From Solibacillus faecavium (lineage in GTDB: Bacteria > Bacillota > Bacilli > Bacillales_A > Planococcaceae), in the NCBI RefSeq assembly GCF_014836905.1, contig NZ_JACSPZ010000011.1:1-64000 (forward strand): a DNA stretch of 64,000 bases, in the 5' to 3' direction. Both the position numbers and the translations under genes were made by a program. The notes beneath the pieces were generated by a model. That model saw only the letters and a program-made list of their open reading frames with translations, had not been told where the DNA came from and ran no database searches. Shown here in pieces: positions 32,859 through 42,519 of this stretch. Every line of letters begins with the position of its first letter. Position 1 is the first letter of the stretch.

Positions 32859-34474
32859 CGCAAAGCAAAACAAATGTGGAGAGACCTTGGTTAGAGCATG
32901 TTGTACCCGGAAATCCGAAAGAAATTGAAATACCGATTATTTCGCTTCCGCAGCTGTTAGATGAATCGGTAGCAACCTATTCAAACCATACGGCTATAAC
33001 GTTTTATGGAAAAACTTTCTCGTATCAGGAACTGAGCGATAACATTAAAAAGGCTGCGAAAGGTCTATCAAAAAGTGGTGTTGGCAAAGGGGATCGGGTT
33101 GCAATTATGCTTCCGAATTGTCCTCAATACCCTGTAAGTTTTTACAGCATACTAGCATGTGGTGGAATTGTAGTTCAAGTAAATCCAATGTATCAAGCTT
33201 CAGAATTAATCCATATTTTAAATGATTCTGGGGCAAAGGCAATCATTGTAATGGATCAATTACTACCTTTAATAGAGGCAATTAGAGCGCAAACACCGAT
33301 TCAAGAAGTTTACCCGGTTTCTGTAGAAAGCGCTTACTTGCCAGATGAATTATTAATAGAAGATGAGGGCGAATTACAAACGGTAGAAATTAATCCAGTT
33401 GAAGATGTTGCAGTTTTGCAATATACGGGAGGAACTACCGGAACACCAAAAGGGGCAATGCTAACCCACTTTAATATCGTTGCTAACACACTTCAAAGTG
33501 AAGCGACTTCTACTGTTAAGGTGAAAAAAGGGGAAGAGCGTGTTTTAACTATATCGCCATTGTTTCATGTATATGGAATGACGAGTGCTATGTCTGTCAC
33601 GTTCTATCTCGGCAGCAATTTGATTTTGGTGCCTAAATTTGATGTGGAGCAAGTCATTGACATTATTGAAAAAACGAAGCCAACCTCATTTCCGGGCGTT
33701 CCAACGATGTACATTGCACTCGTAAATTATTACAATGTCAGAAAATTTGATCTGAGCTGTTTTAATATATGTTCGAGTGGATCGGCACCTTTACCAATAG
33801 AGATTATTAATCAATTCAACGAGATAAGCGGTACTTCAGTTGCTGAAGGTTATGGGCTATCTGAAGCTTCACCTGTTACGCACCGGAATCCTGTTGATGG
33901 ATTGCAAAAAAAGGGGAGTATTGGCATTCCGATACCAAACACGGATGCGAGAATAGTAGATATTGCAACTGGAGAACAAACCCTTGCCGTTGGAGAGGTG
34001 GGAGAATTAGTAATTAGGGGTCCTCAGGTGATGAAAGGTTACTGGAACAGACCTGAAGAAACAAATATCGCGGTACGGAATGGTTGGCTATATACAGGGG
34101 ATTTAGCAAAAATGGATGAGGACGGCTTCTTCTTTATTGTTGGACGTAAAAAAGAAATGATTATCGCGAGCGGGTATAACGTTTATCCGATCGAGGTTGA
34201 AAATATTCTTTATAAGCATCCAGCCGTACTTGAAGTCGCGGTTATAGGTATTCCACATGAATATCGCGGCGAGACAATTAAAGCAATTGTAGTACTGAAG
34301 GAAGGCCAGGATGTAACGTCTGACCAACTCATTGATTTCTGTCGTACTCAATTGTCTGCATATAAGGTTCCTAGAGAAATTCAATTCGTTAAAGAGTTAC
34401 CGAAAACGGCTGTTGGCAAAATACTGAAAAGAAATTTAATAACGCAATTCAATGCTCAAAGTGATCATGTTTAA
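32855..34474 (+). CDS. long-chain fatty-acid--CoA ligase-like
   Basis: 539 residues of the ANL adenylating family. The AMP loop is LQYTGGTTGTPKGAMLTH (TGGTTGTPKG), A5 is VAEGYGLSEASPVTH, A7 is LYTGDLAKMDEDGF, and the C-terminal lysine is in LPKTAVGKILKR. It forms an acyl-adenylate and then acyl-CoA at the expense of ATP, the entry step for catabolism. It overlaps the upstream SDR by 4 bp, so the two are translationally coupled. Substrate chain and branching are unknown. Confidence 0.92.
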   Translation: MTQSKTNVERPWLEHVVPGNPKEIEIPIISLPQLLDESVATYSNHTAITFYGKTFSYQELSDNIKKAAKGLSKSGVGKGDRVAIMLPNCPQYPVSFYSILACGGIVVQVNPMYQASELIHILNDSGAKAIIVMDQLLPLIEAIRAQTPIQEVYPVSVESAYLPDELLIEDEGELQTVEINPVEDVAVLQYTGGTTGTPKGAMLTHFNIVANTLQSEATSTVKVKKGEERVLTISPLFHVYGMTSAMSVTFYLGSNLILVPKFDVEQVIDIIEKTKPTSFPGVPTMYIALVNYYNVRKFDLSCFNICSSGSAPLPIEIINQFNEISGTSVAEGYGLSEASPVTHRNPVDGLQKKGSIGIPIPNTDARIVDIATGEQTLAVGEVGELVIRGPQVMKGYWNRPEETNIAVRNGWLYTGDLAKMDEDGFFFIVGRKKEMIIASGYNVYPIEVENILYKHPAVLEVAVIGIPHEYRGETIKAIVVLKEGQDVTSDQLIDFCRTQLSAYKVPREIQFVKELPKTAVGKILKRNLITQFNAQSDHV

Positions 34475-34506
34475 TATAAATCTAATGGAAACGGAAGTGT
34501 GATTAT

Positions 34507-35682
34507 ATGTATTTACGATTAACTGATGAACAAAAAATGGTGCAGGAAACTATCCGCAAATTTGTGAAAGAGGAATTAATCCCTCTTGAAAATGAAGTGC
34601 TGAAAAACGAGCGTGAAGGGAAACCGGGTCTTTCAAATGAAAAATTAAAAGAGCTACGCTTAAAGGCGAAAGAATTTGGATTTTGGGGTATTAATACGCC
34701 AGAAGAATATGGTGGTGCTGACCTTGGCCAAATGATGATGGCGCTCGTTTTAATGGAAATCTCGAAAACATTTGTCCCTTTTAGTTTTGGCGGTTCAGCA
34801 GACAATATTCTTTATTATGGAAACGACTACCAAAAGGAAAAGTACTTAATTCCTACGATAAATGGTGACAAAAAATCGTGCTTTGCTATCACAGAGCCAG
34901 ATGCAGGGTCCGACACAAGAAACATTAAAATGACAGCCGTGAAAGATGGCAATGAGTGGGTCTTAAATGGTGAAAAAACGTTTATTACAGGTGGTAATGA
35001 AGCAGATTTCGTAATGGTTATTGCGATAACTGATAAAGAGCTCCATAAAAAAACTGGTCGAGATGGTGTAACTTGCTTCATCGTAGACCGTGATATGGGC
35101 TGGAAATCAGAGTATATCGACACGATGGGTGAATGGGGACCGGCTGGTTTAGTCTTTGATAATGTTCGTGTTCCAGAAGAAAATATTTTAGGTGAGGTTA
35201 ACGGTGGTTATAAATTAGGTTTAGAATGGATTGGCTTTGCACGATGGGTTGTAGGTGCTCGAGCAGTTGGAATGGCAGAACGCCTACTACAAATGGCGAT
35301 CGATTACTCGAAGGAACGTAAAACATTTGGAAAACCAATTGCAGACAATCAAGCGATTCAATGGCCGATTGCCGACTCAGCGGTTGAAATTGAAGCAGCG
35401 AGATGGCTTGTGCTTAATGCAGCCTTTACCCTCGATCATGGAGAGGATAACCGCCACTTGGCATCAATGGCAAAATTGTATGGTGCCAATATGGGCAATA
35501 GAGTAGTAGACCGAGTACTGCAAATTCATGGTGGAATGGGCTATACGAGAGAGTTACCGATTGAACGCTGGTACCGTGAAGCAAGACTTTGGAGAATTTA
35601 TGATGGTACGGACGAAATACAACGTATGATCATTTCAAGAAATCTCTTAAAAGGAAACGTTAAGGTTGGCCAATATGTTTAA
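34507..35682 (+). CDS. acyl-CoA dehydrogenase
   Basis: 391 residues with the standard acyl-CoA dehydrogenase signatures: CFAITEPDAGSDTRN (signature 1, FAD and substrate binding) and QIHGGMGYTRELPIERWYRE followed by IYDGTDEIQRMIISRNLLK (signature 2). The helical N-domain starts YLRLTDEQKMVQETIRKFVK. It introduces the alpha-beta double bond using FAD and passes electrons to ETF, which is not encoded here. The ATG has GGAAGTG upstream. Confidence 0.93.
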   Translation: MYLRLTDEQKMVQETIRKFVKEELIPLENEVLKNEREGKPGLSNEKLKELRLKAKEFGFWGINTPEEYGGADLGQMMMALVLMEISKTFVPFSFGGSADNILYYGNDYQKEKYLIPTINGDKKSCFAITEPDAGSDTRNIKMTAVKDGNEWVLNGEKTFITGGNEADFVMVIAITDKELHKKTGRDGVTCFIVDRDMGWKSEYIDTMGEWGPAGLVFDNVRVPEENILGEVNGGYKLGLEWIGFARWVVGARAVGMAERLLQMAIDYSKERKTFGKPIADNQAIQWPIADSAVEIEAARWLVLNAAFTLDHGEDNRHLASMAKLYGANMGNRVVDRVLQIHGGMGYTRELPIERWYREARLWRIYDGTDEIQRMIISRNLLKGNVKVGQYV

Positions 35683-35738
35683 CTCTATTAATGAGCGATG
35701 AAATCAAAAAAACTTTTATAGAGAAAGAAGGAATAGTC

Positions 35739-36503
35739 GTGGGACAAAGATTTGAAGGAAAAACAGCATTTGTAACAGGTGGCAGCAGAGGAATCGGAAG
35801 AGCGATTGTTGAGCAATTCGCACAAGAAGGGGCTAATGTCGCAATTATTGATGTGAATGAAGAAGCGTTAGAAGGTGCAGCTAGTGAATTAAGAGAAGCG
35901 GGCTATTCAGTTTATACAAAAGTCGGAAGTGTTGCCAATCGTGAAGATGTTGAGTTGGCGATGAAAGAAGTCTATGAAATGTTCGGCTCGATTGATATAT
36001 TAGTAAACAATGCGGGCGTTATTCGAGATAACTTAGTATTTAAAATGACGGATGAAGATTGGTTAACGGTTATGAATGTTCATTTAACAGGTGCATTCTA
36101 CGCCTCTCGAGCTGCTCAAGCTTATATGACGAAGCAAAATTACGGCCGAATTATTAACTTGTCATCCACTTCTGCTTTAGGTAATCGCGGACAGGCGAAT
36201 TATTCGACGGCAAAAGCTGGCTTACAAGGATTAACTAAGACGTTAGCAATAGAGCTAGGTCGATATGGTGTAACCGTAAATGCTGTTGCACCAGGCTTTA
36301 TTGAAACAGATATGACAAAAGCAACTGCTGAAAGAATGGGCGTTCCTTTTGATCAGTTTGTTGAATTTACTACTAAGGCAATTCCGGTTGGACGAAGCGG
36401 AAAACCAGAAGATATTGCAAATGCAGTCCTATTTTTTGCTGATGAAAAATCATCTTTTGTAAGTGGGCAAATTATTTATGTTGCTGGAGGACCAAGAACT
36501 TAA
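35739..36503 (+). CDS. FabG-like SDR (3-hydroxyacyl-CoA dehydrogenase candidate)
   Basis: About 254 residues from GTG 35739 (MGQRFEGKTAFVTGGSRGIG), preferred because GAAGGA lies about 7 nt upstream; ATG 35691 has no site. It has the cofactor motif TGGSRGIG, NNAGV, catalytic Ser in NLSSTSALG, and YSTAKAG. It resembles FabG ketoreductases. Placed between an acyl-CoA dehydrogenase and MaoC hydratases, the likely role is oxidation of the (R)-3-hydroxyacyl-CoA made by those hydratases. Confidence 0.87.
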   Translation: MGQRFEGKTAFVTGGSRGIGRAIVEQFAQEGANVAIIDVNEEALEGAASELREAGYSVYTKVGSVANREDVELAMKEVYEMFGSIDILVNNAGVIRDNLVFKMTDEDWLTVMNVHLTGAFYASRAAQAYMTKQNYGRIINLSSTSALGNRGQANYSTAKAGLQGLTKTLAIELGRYGVTVNAVAPGFIETDMTKATAERMGVPFDQFVEFTTKAIPVGRSGKPEDIANAVLFFADEKSSFVSGQIIYVAGGPRT

Positions 36504-36519
36504 AGAAAAGAGGGATTAA

Positions 36520-36969
36520 GTGTTTAAAGAAGCAATTGGAACACGCTCAACTGTGATTAAAAACACAGTTGAGCGAGGTGCTGTTAAAAAATTTGCAGAG
36601 GCCATTAATGATCTTGCTCCGATTTATTATGACGAGGAAGCAGGGAAAAATTCAAGATATAAACGAAATATTGCGCCACCTACCTTTCCAGTTACACTTG
36701 ATTTTGGTACGATTCCAAATTTAAAACTACCGGCAAAGGGACTCATTCATGGAGAGCAAATCTTTCATTATGAACGGCCTATTTTTGTTGGAGAAGAACT
36801 ATATTGCTCTACAGAAGTGAAAGATTACTATGAGAAAACTGGGAGTAATGGAAGAATGGGCTTTTTAGTAATTCGTCGTGAGGGCTTAGATATAGATCAA
36901 AACCTAATTTTCAGCGAAGATCGTATTCTCATCATTAATGAAGCAGTGAGAAAGGGGATGGGTGCTTGA
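36520..36969 (+). CDS. MaoC-type dehydratase subunit, N-terminal-like (FAS1-like)
   Basis: 149 residues, GTG start at 36520 after AGAGGG. Hot-dog fold of the MaoC_dehydrat_N/FAS1-like dehydratase type: EAINDLAPIYYDEEAGKNSR, then NIAPPTFPVTL and LIHGEQIFHYERPIFVGEEL. This half normally lacks the full hydratase motif and pairs with a second hot-dog carrying it. The next gene, overlapping by 4 bp, is that partner, so the two should form a heteromeric (R)-specific enoyl-CoA hydratase. Confidence 0.82.
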   Translation: MFKEAIGTRSTVIKNTVERGAVKKFAEAINDLAPIYYDEEAGKNSRYKRNIAPPTFPVTLDFGTIPNLKLPAKGLIHGEQIFHYERPIFVGEELYCSTEVKDYYEKTGSNGRMGFLVIRREGLDIDQNLIFSEDRILIINEAVRKGMGA

Positions 36970-37412
36970 TATATATTACGAACTTAAAGCCAGGCGATTC
37001 ATTACCTTCTATTGAAATTCAACCGGTGAATAGACTTGACTTGATTAAATATGCAGGCGCATCTGGTGACTTCAATCCTATTCATACAATTGATGATGAG
37101 GCGAAGAAAGCAGGTTTACCAGGCATTATAGCGCATGGAATGTGGACGATGGGTAATTTAGCAAAGTTATTTACACCTTACGTTGAGGAAGGTTTTATTC
37201 AAGATTTCGCCATCCGCTTTAAAGGCATGGTATTTATAGATGACCGCATTACACTAAAGGCAACTTTACAGGACCATCATTCAAGTGAAATGGTGTTTGA
37301 AGTTGCAGCAATCAATCAACACCAAAAGGAAGTTATGAATGGATCTGTAAAATTTTTATGTCATAATATTTCTGAATTTTCAGATGAATTAAAAGGGAGG
37401 ATGAATGTGTGA
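36966..37412 (+). CDS. MaoC-type enoyl-CoA hydratase, catalytic subunit
   Basis: 148 residues from TTG 36966, overlapping the preceding stop. The catalytic hydratase-2 motif is present: YAGASGDFNPIHTIDDEAKK (Asp-x4-His arrangement DFNPIH), followed by GLPGIIAHGMWTMG. Together with the upstream subunit it hydrates a trans-2-enoyl-CoA. It overlaps the thiolase start by 4 bp. The split two-gene MaoC layout is like that used for bulky substrates such as steroid side chains in actinobacteria. Confidence 0.85.
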   Translation: MIYITNLKPGDSLPSIEIQPVNRLDLIKYAGASGDFNPIHTIDDEAKKAGLPGIIAHGMWTMGNLAKLFTPYVEEGFIQDFAIRFKGMVFIDDRITLKATLQDHHSSEMVFEVAAINQHQKEVMNGSVKFLCHNISEFSDELKGRMNV

Positions 37413-38578
37413 GAGAGGCTGTAATTGTTTCCGCAGTAAGAACAGCAATCGGCAGGCAAGGTGGCGCACTTGCATCTATTCCTGCTCATGTTTTTGGAGC
37501 AGAAGTGATGAAAGAGGCGCTAAAGCGTGCAAATGTTACGGCTGATATGGTTGATGACGTTATTTTAGGCAATGTACTAAGTGGTGGTGGGAATATTGCT
37601 AGATTAACAGCTTTGCAAACAGGTTTATTTACTGGAATGCCCGGGTTAACTGTAGACCGTCAATGTGGGTCTGGCATTAATGCGATTAATCTAGCTGCGC
37701 AGGCAATTTGGGCAGGCGATGGAGATATTTTTGTAGCAGGTGGAGTGGAGAGTATGAGCCGTGCTCCTTATTTAATGGACCGTCCAGAAAAAGCTTATAG
37801 CCCTACACTTCCTCGCTTCCGAAAGTCTCAATTAGCTCCAAAAGAAATTGGTGACCCACCTATGGGGATTACAGCGGAAAACTTAGTTGAGAAATATAAC
37901 ATTAGTAGGGAAGAACAAGATGCATTTTCTCTACAAAGCCAACAAAAGATGGCTAGAGCGATGGAAGAAGGCCGATTTGAAGAGCAAATTGTACCGATTT
38001 ATATACCTACTCGAAAAGGTGAACCAATTGAATTTAAAGTGGATGAACATCCTCGTCCAGAAACGACCAAAGAAGGATTAGAAAAATTACCGGCCGTATT
38101 TTTGAATGGTGGTACTGTTACTGCAGGTAGTAGTTCAGGTTTAAATGATGCTGCCTCAGTCGTTGTTATAATGTCTCGAGAAAAAGCAAATCAGTTAGGA
38201 ATAACTCCTTTAGCAGTCGTTCGAGCACAGGCAGTTGCCGGGGTTGATCCAAATATTATGGGAATCGGACCAGTACCTGCAACAAAAAAAGTATTAGAGA
38301 AGGCTGGCTTAACTTTAGAGGATATGGATTTGATAGAAATAAACGAAGCGTTTGCTTCACAAGTTCTTGCTTGTGATAAGGAACTAAACATGGACGCGCA
38401 AAAAGTAAATGTCAACGGTGGGGCAATTGCACATGGACATCCTCTAGGTGCCACGGGTGCTATTTTAATGACAAAAGCAATTTACGAATTAAAGCGGTCA
38501 GGCGGAAGATATGCACTCATTACTGCATGTATCGGTGGCGGGCAAGGAATTGCGACGATCATTGAACGAGAGGGGTAG
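37409..38578 (+). CDS. acetyl-CoA C-acyltransferase (thiolase)
   Basis: 389 residues from GTG 37409. The nucleophile cysteine is in VDRQCGSGINAINLAAQ (about residue 88), the second motif is NVNGGAIAHGHPLGATGA and the C-terminal motif is ALITACIGGGQGIA with the second catalytic cysteine. It cleaves 3-ketoacyl-CoA with CoA to release acetyl- or propionyl-CoA, the last beta-oxidation step. It is translationally coupled to the MaoC gene. Confidence 0.93.
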   Translation: MREAVIVSAVRTAIGRQGGALASIPAHVFGAEVMKEALKRANVTADMVDDVILGNVLSGGGNIARLTALQTGLFTGMPGLTVDRQCGSGINAINLAAQAIWAGDGDIFVAGGVESMSRAPYLMDRPEKAYSPTLPRFRKSQLAPKEIGDPPMGITAENLVEKYNISREEQDAFSLQSQQKMARAMEEGRFEEQIVPIYIPTRKGEPIEFKVDEHPRPETTKEGLEKLPAVFLNGGTVTAGSSSGLNDAASVVVIMSREKANQLGITPLAVVRAQAVAGVDPNIMGIGPVPATKKVLEKAGLTLEDMDLIEINEAFASQVLACDKELNMDAQKVNVNGGAIAHGHPLGATGAILMTKAIYELKRSGGRYALITACIGGGQGIATIIEREG

Positions 38579-38626
38579 TCAATTCTTTCACATAATAAAA
38601 ATCGTAAATGAAGGAGAAGAAAATAT

Positions 38627-39043
38627 ATGAAAACTATCCCGGATGTTGATATTTATGTACGGTATTGTGAGACGGATGCTGGAGGTCATGTGAGTAATAC
38701 GAGTTATTTTCTTTATTATGAAGAAGCACGTACCAAATTTTTTGAAGCGATTAAATTTAGCGGGAAAGATCGAAAGAATTTTAATTTTATCGTAGCACGT
38801 CTTGAAAGTAACTTCATTAAACAATCATATGCAAGCCAAATACTGAGAGTATCAACAGGCGTATCAAATATCGGAACAAAAAGCTATACACTTGAACATG
38901 AAATTAAAGATGCACATACGGGTGCTCTTATAGCTAATGGAAGTTCAGTTATTGTTTGTTATAACTTTCAAGATCAGCATTCAATTGAAATACCAATGGA
39001 ATTAAGGAAGGCCCTTGAAGAATATTTAATTACCACACGTTAG
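38627..39043 (+). CDS. 4HBT-family acyl-CoA thioesterase
   Basis: 138 residues of the hot-dog fold. VDIYVRYCETDAGGHVSNTS and YFLYYEEARTKFFE match the YbgC/4-hydroxybenzoyl-CoA thioesterase pattern (usually R.xETDxxGHVNNxxYxxYxE; here GHVSN). It probably releases CoA from dead-end or overloaded acyl-CoA intermediates. AAGGAGAAG precedes the ATG. It lies between the thiolase and the importer genes. Confidence 0.85.
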   Translation: MKTIPDVDIYVRYCETDAGGHVSNTSYFLYYEEARTKFFEAIKFSGKDRKNFNFIVARLESNFIKQSYASQILRVSTGVSNIGTKSYTLEHEIKDAHTGALIANGSSVIVCYNFQDQHSIEIPMELRKALEEYLITTR

Positions 39044-39084
39044 AGTAAGCCAAATTTCATCTTACAATACGAAGGGGGATAAAT

Positions 39085-39948
39085 ATGGAATTATTACTGC
39101 AGCAATTGTTTAATGGACTCACCCTTGGAAGCGTTTACATTCTTGTTGCGATTGGACTTACTCTCGTATTTGGTATTTTACATGTTCCAAATTTTGCCCA
39201 TGGAGCGCTGTACTTAATTGGTGGGTATCTCACTTTAATGGCAATGAAAGGGCTAGGTGTCCATTATTTTGTAGCTATCATCATCTCTATGATTAGCGTT
39301 GCATTAATAGCGATTTTAATGGAACGATTGGTTTTTAATCCGTTAAGGAATGCTCCTGCTATTCATGACAAAATAGCAGCCATTGGTATGGTATTGTTTT
39401 TCGATGCACTTGTTAGCCTTATATGGGGCAACGACTACCAACGAATGATTACTCCATATGGTGACTCTGTTACAATTTTTGGAATAGCCACATCGTATCA
39501 AAGAATTTTGGTTATTGTAGTGGCGGTCGTTGTGGTGATTTTATTGCAGCTTTTTTTAAAGAAAACAATGATTGGAGCGTCAATTATTGCGATGGCGCAA
39601 AATCGTGAAGGAGCCTTTTTAGTAGGGATCAATGCGAATGCAGTAGCGATGATGACATTTGCTATCTCAGGAGCATTAGCTGCAATTGCGGCATCTATTT
39701 CTTCTCCGATTAATCTTGTATTCCCGGCCATGGGACATATTGTTATTTTGAAAGCATTTGTCGTCGTCATTATAGGGGGGATGGGTAGCGTTCCAGGCGC
39801 TATCATTGGCGGATTAATTCTTGGTATTACAGAGAGCTTGGGAGCTACGTATATTTCGAATGATTATAAGGATATGATCGCCTTTTTACTACTAATTATT
39901 ATTATGACGGTGCGCCCTAAAGGTCTGTTTGCGAAGGGGGTTTATTAA
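39085..39948 (+). CDS. livH: branched-chain-type ABC importer permease (LivH-like)
   Basis: 287 residues with about eight transmembrane helices. LVFGILHVPNFAHGALYLIG near the N-terminus and VVVIIGGMGSVPGAIIGGLI are LivH signatures, the latter being the EAA-like loop that contacts the ATPase. It is part of a five-gene hydrophobic-amino-acid-type importer (39085-43737). It overlaps livM by 1 bp. In this operon the cargo is more likely the carboxylic acid substrate than branched-chain amino acids. Confidence 0.9.
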   Translation: MELLLQQLFNGLTLGSVYILVAIGLTLVFGILHVPNFAHGALYLIGGYLTLMAMKGLGVHYFVAIIISMISVALIAILMERLVFNPLRNAPAIHDKIAAIGMVLFFDALVSLIWGNDYQRMITPYGDSVTIFGIATSYQRILVIVVAVVVVILLQLFLKKTMIGASIIAMAQNREGAFLVGINANAVAMMTFAISGALAAIAASISSPINLVFPAMGHIVILKAFVVVIIGGMGSVPGAIIGGLILGITESLGATYISNDYKDMIAFLLLIIIMTVRPKGLFAKGVY

Positions 39949-40967
39949 TGAGTAAAGTACTGAATAAACGTAATGGAATTATCGCAGTACTCATTTTATC
40001 CCTTCTTTTCCCTCTGGCCTTTTCAGATAATAAATATGTTTTATATATTATGACACTCGCCTTTATTTATATTATCGCCATTTATGGAATGAACATTTTA
40101 GCTGGTTATACAGGGCAGCTCTCCTTGGCACACGCAGGTTTTTTTGCCATTGGAGCCTATTCCGTAGGGGTGTTAACTACTAAAGCGGGTCTTAATTTTT
40201 GGTTGGCATTATTGTTAGCTGTTCTTATTACAATGGGAATTGGTTTTGCTTTAGGCATCATTGCACTACGAACGAAAGAGCACTTTTTTGCCATTTATAC
40301 GTTAATAGCAGGTTATTTAATCTATTTATTAATTTATAAATGGGAAGGTTTAACGGGTGGCGTAAGGGGATTAATTGGCATCCCAATACCAAATGCAATT
40401 GGTCCCATTGAATTTTCTTCATCGATCGCCATGTATTATTTAGTGTTATTTTTTCTCCTCCTTTCTATTTTTGTCACTGTAAGAATTGTTCATTCTTTAA
40501 CAGGAAGAACGTATAATGCGATTCGTAATAGTGAGGAGCTAGCACAAACTCTAGGAATTAATACAAAATTAAATAAACTAGTATCTTTTGTCATTTCGGT
40601 ATCTTTTGCAGGACTGGCAGGCGGATTATACGCTTCACTTGTTCGATTTATTGGACCTGAAATTGCAGGGACTACAATGGTATTTACATTTTTAATGTAT
40701 TTAATCGTTGGTGGGATTGGAACGCTTACGGGACCGATTATAGGGACGATGCTTTTTGTATGGCTGGAGCAATATTTACAAAGCTTCCAAGAACATCGGA
40801 TGTTGATTTTTGGACCAATATTAACATTAATCGTTATTTTCTACCCTAGAGGGATCGTAGGAGCTATTCAGTCCTTAAGGGGATATTTTCGGACTAGAAA
40901 AAAAGAGAGTAGCAAGTCATATACAACGAATAGTGAATCAACGGATATGAAAAGTAGGGAGGTTTAA
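39948..40967 (+). CDS. livM: branched-chain-type ABC importer permease (LivM-like)
   Basis: 339 residues, about ten transmembrane helices. ILAGYTGQLSLAHAGFFAIG is the LivM signature, and YLIVGGIGTLTGPIIGTMLF the ATPase-contact loop. The hydrophilic basic tail (RTRKKESSKSYTTNSESTD) is cytoplasmic. It overlaps livH upstream and livG downstream, so the permease and ATPase genes are tightly coupled. Confidence 0.9.
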   Translation: MSKVLNKRNGIIAVLILSLLFPLAFSDNKYVLYIMTLAFIYIIAIYGMNILAGYTGQLSLAHAGFFAIGAYSVGVLTTKAGLNFWLALLLAVLITMGIGFALGIIALRTKEHFFAIYTLIAGYLIYLLIYKWEGLTGGVRGLIGIPIPNAIGPIEFSSSIAMYYLVLFFLLLSIFVTVRIVHSLTGRTYNAIRNSEELAQTLGINTKLNKLVSFVISVSFAGLAGGLYASLVRFIGPEIAGTTMVFTFLMYLIVGGIGTLTGPIIGTMLFVWLEQYLQSFQEHRMLIFGPILTLIVIFYPRGIVGAIQSLRGYFRTRKKESSKSYTTNSESTDMKSREV

Positions 40968-41746
40968 TGATGACATTTATTAAACTAGAAGGCCTCACGA
41001 AAAGATTTGGTGGTTTAACTGCAGTGGACGAAGTTGATTTTGAGATTGAACAAGGAAAAATTACCGCAATTATCGGACCAAATGGAGCCGGTAAATCGAC
41101 TTTTTTTAATTTGATTAGTGGCTTCCATCAACCAACATCCGGGTCAATTACGTTTGAAGGTAAGGATATTACTAAAACACCGCCTCATATTGTAGCGAGA
41201 CTAGGTATTGCCCGTACATTCCAAACTACTCATCTATTTGATACGTCGTCAGTCATTGACAATATTATAGTAGGCTATCGCTTACGTACCAAATCGAAGC
41301 TTTTTGATGCTATTCTTCGAACGAAAAGAGAAAAGCGTGAGGAAAAGGAAGCATTTGAAAGAGCAATTGAAGTACTGGATTTCGTAGGCTTAGCAAATTT
41401 GGCTGACAGTCCTGTATCGACGATTTCACAGGAGTCAAAAAAACGAGTGGCCATTGCGCTTGCACTTGCTACAGGCCCAAAAGTTATTTTCCTTGATGAG
41501 CCTGCAGCAGGAATCAATCCTGGTGAAACAGAAGGCTTGGCAGAATTAATGAAGAAAATCGTTGATAGCGGCATTACTGTATGTACGATTGAACATAAGA
41601 TGCAGATGATTATGGGACTTGCAGATAATATTATGGTGCTAAACCATGGTGCGAAAATAGCACAAGGTACACCAGAGGAAATTCAAAATAACCCAACTGT
41701 AATCGAAGCGTATTTAGGGGGTGAATCATCTGCTGAAGTTATCTGA
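40967..41746 (+). CDS. livG: ABC importer ATPase (LivG-like)
   Basis: 259 residues. Walker A GPNGAGKSTFFNLISG, Walker B VIFLDEPAAGINPGE and the LivG-specific insert after Q-loop (ARTFQTTHLFDTSSVIDNII) are clear. The ABC signature is unusual: TISQESKKRVAIALALATGP in place of LSGGQQR, so the canonical LSGG serine and glycines are altered. The protein may rely on LivF for the intact signature in a heterodimer. Confidence 0.87.
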   Translation: MMTFIKLEGLTKRFGGLTAVDEVDFEIEQGKITAIIGPNGAGKSTFFNLISGFHQPTSGSITFEGKDITKTPPHIVARLGIARTFQTTHLFDTSSVIDNIIVGYRLRTKSKLFDAILRTKREKREEKEAFERAIEVLDFVGLANLADSPVSTISQESKKRVAIALALATGPKVIFLDEPAAGINPGETEGLAELMKKIVDSGITVCTIEHKMQMIMGLADNIMVLNHGAKIAQGTPEEIQNNPTVIEAYLGGESSAEVI

Positions 41747-42437
41747 TGTGACAATAAAGTTTGGTGGTTTTGAAGCATTAAAAAACATTAATTTAGAAGT
41801 GCATGAAGGCGAGTTAGTTGTATTACTTGGCGCGAATGGGGCAGGGAAAAGCACGCTATTTAAAACAATTAGCGGCTTGAACAAAATGACTTCAGGTGAC
41901 ATTCAGTTTAATGGAAACAGTATAAGCGGAGCTGCCCCAGATCGGATCGTAAAGACCGGTATTGTTCAATGTGCCGAAGGAAAAAAGCTGTTTTCTGAGA
42001 TGTCTGTTCAGGAAAATTTGATGATGGGTGGCTTTGTCCATCGACGGAAAAAAGCACAATTAAAACAGTCTTTGGAAGAAACTTATGATTTATTCCCAAT
42101 TTTAAAAGAGAAAAAAGATGATGCAGCTGGTTCCTTAAGTGGAGGACAGCAGCAAATGTTGGCGATTGGTAGAGCTTTAATGGCAAAGCCAAAACTAATT
42201 ATGCTCGATGAACCTTCCATAGGGCTTGCTCCGTTAATAGTCGAGCAAATGTTTTGTGTTATACAGTCGATTAATAGAAATGGAACGACCGTGTTACTTG
42301 CTGAACAAAATGCCAATGCTGCACTGAAAATTGCTAGCCGTGGCTACGTAATAGAGAACGGCATATTAGTTCTACAAGGGAATAGTAAAGAACTATTTAA
42401 TAATGATGATATTCGCAAAGCTTATATTGGGGCATAG
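41721..42437 (+). CDS. livF: ABC importer ATPase (LivF-like)
   Basis: 238 residues, GTG start at 41721 overlapping the end of livG by 26 bp. Walker A GANGAGKSTLF, signature SLSGGQQQMLAIGRALM, Walker B LIMLDEPSIGLAP and the H-loop region VLLAEQNANAAL (Gln-Asn at the usual LivF position) identify the second ATPase of the Liv-type importer. Confidence 0.9.
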   Translation: MNHLLKLSDVTIKFGGFEALKNINLEVHEGELVVLLGANGAGKSTLFKTISGLNKMTSGDIQFNGNSISGAAPDRIVKTGIVQCAEGKKLFSEMSVQENLMMGGFVHRRKKAQLKQSLEETYDLFPILKEKKDDAAGSLSGGQQQMLAIGRALMAKPKLIMLDEPSIGLAPLIVEQMFCVIQSINRNGTTVLLAEQNANAALKIASRGYVIENGILVLQGNSKELFNNDDIRKAYIGA

Positions 42438-42519
42438 CCGTGGGAATGTAGTATAGGTGAGGAAATGGAACAAATTAAGTATTGTCGCACTAAAAATATA
42501 AAAAACAAAGGAGATAAAC

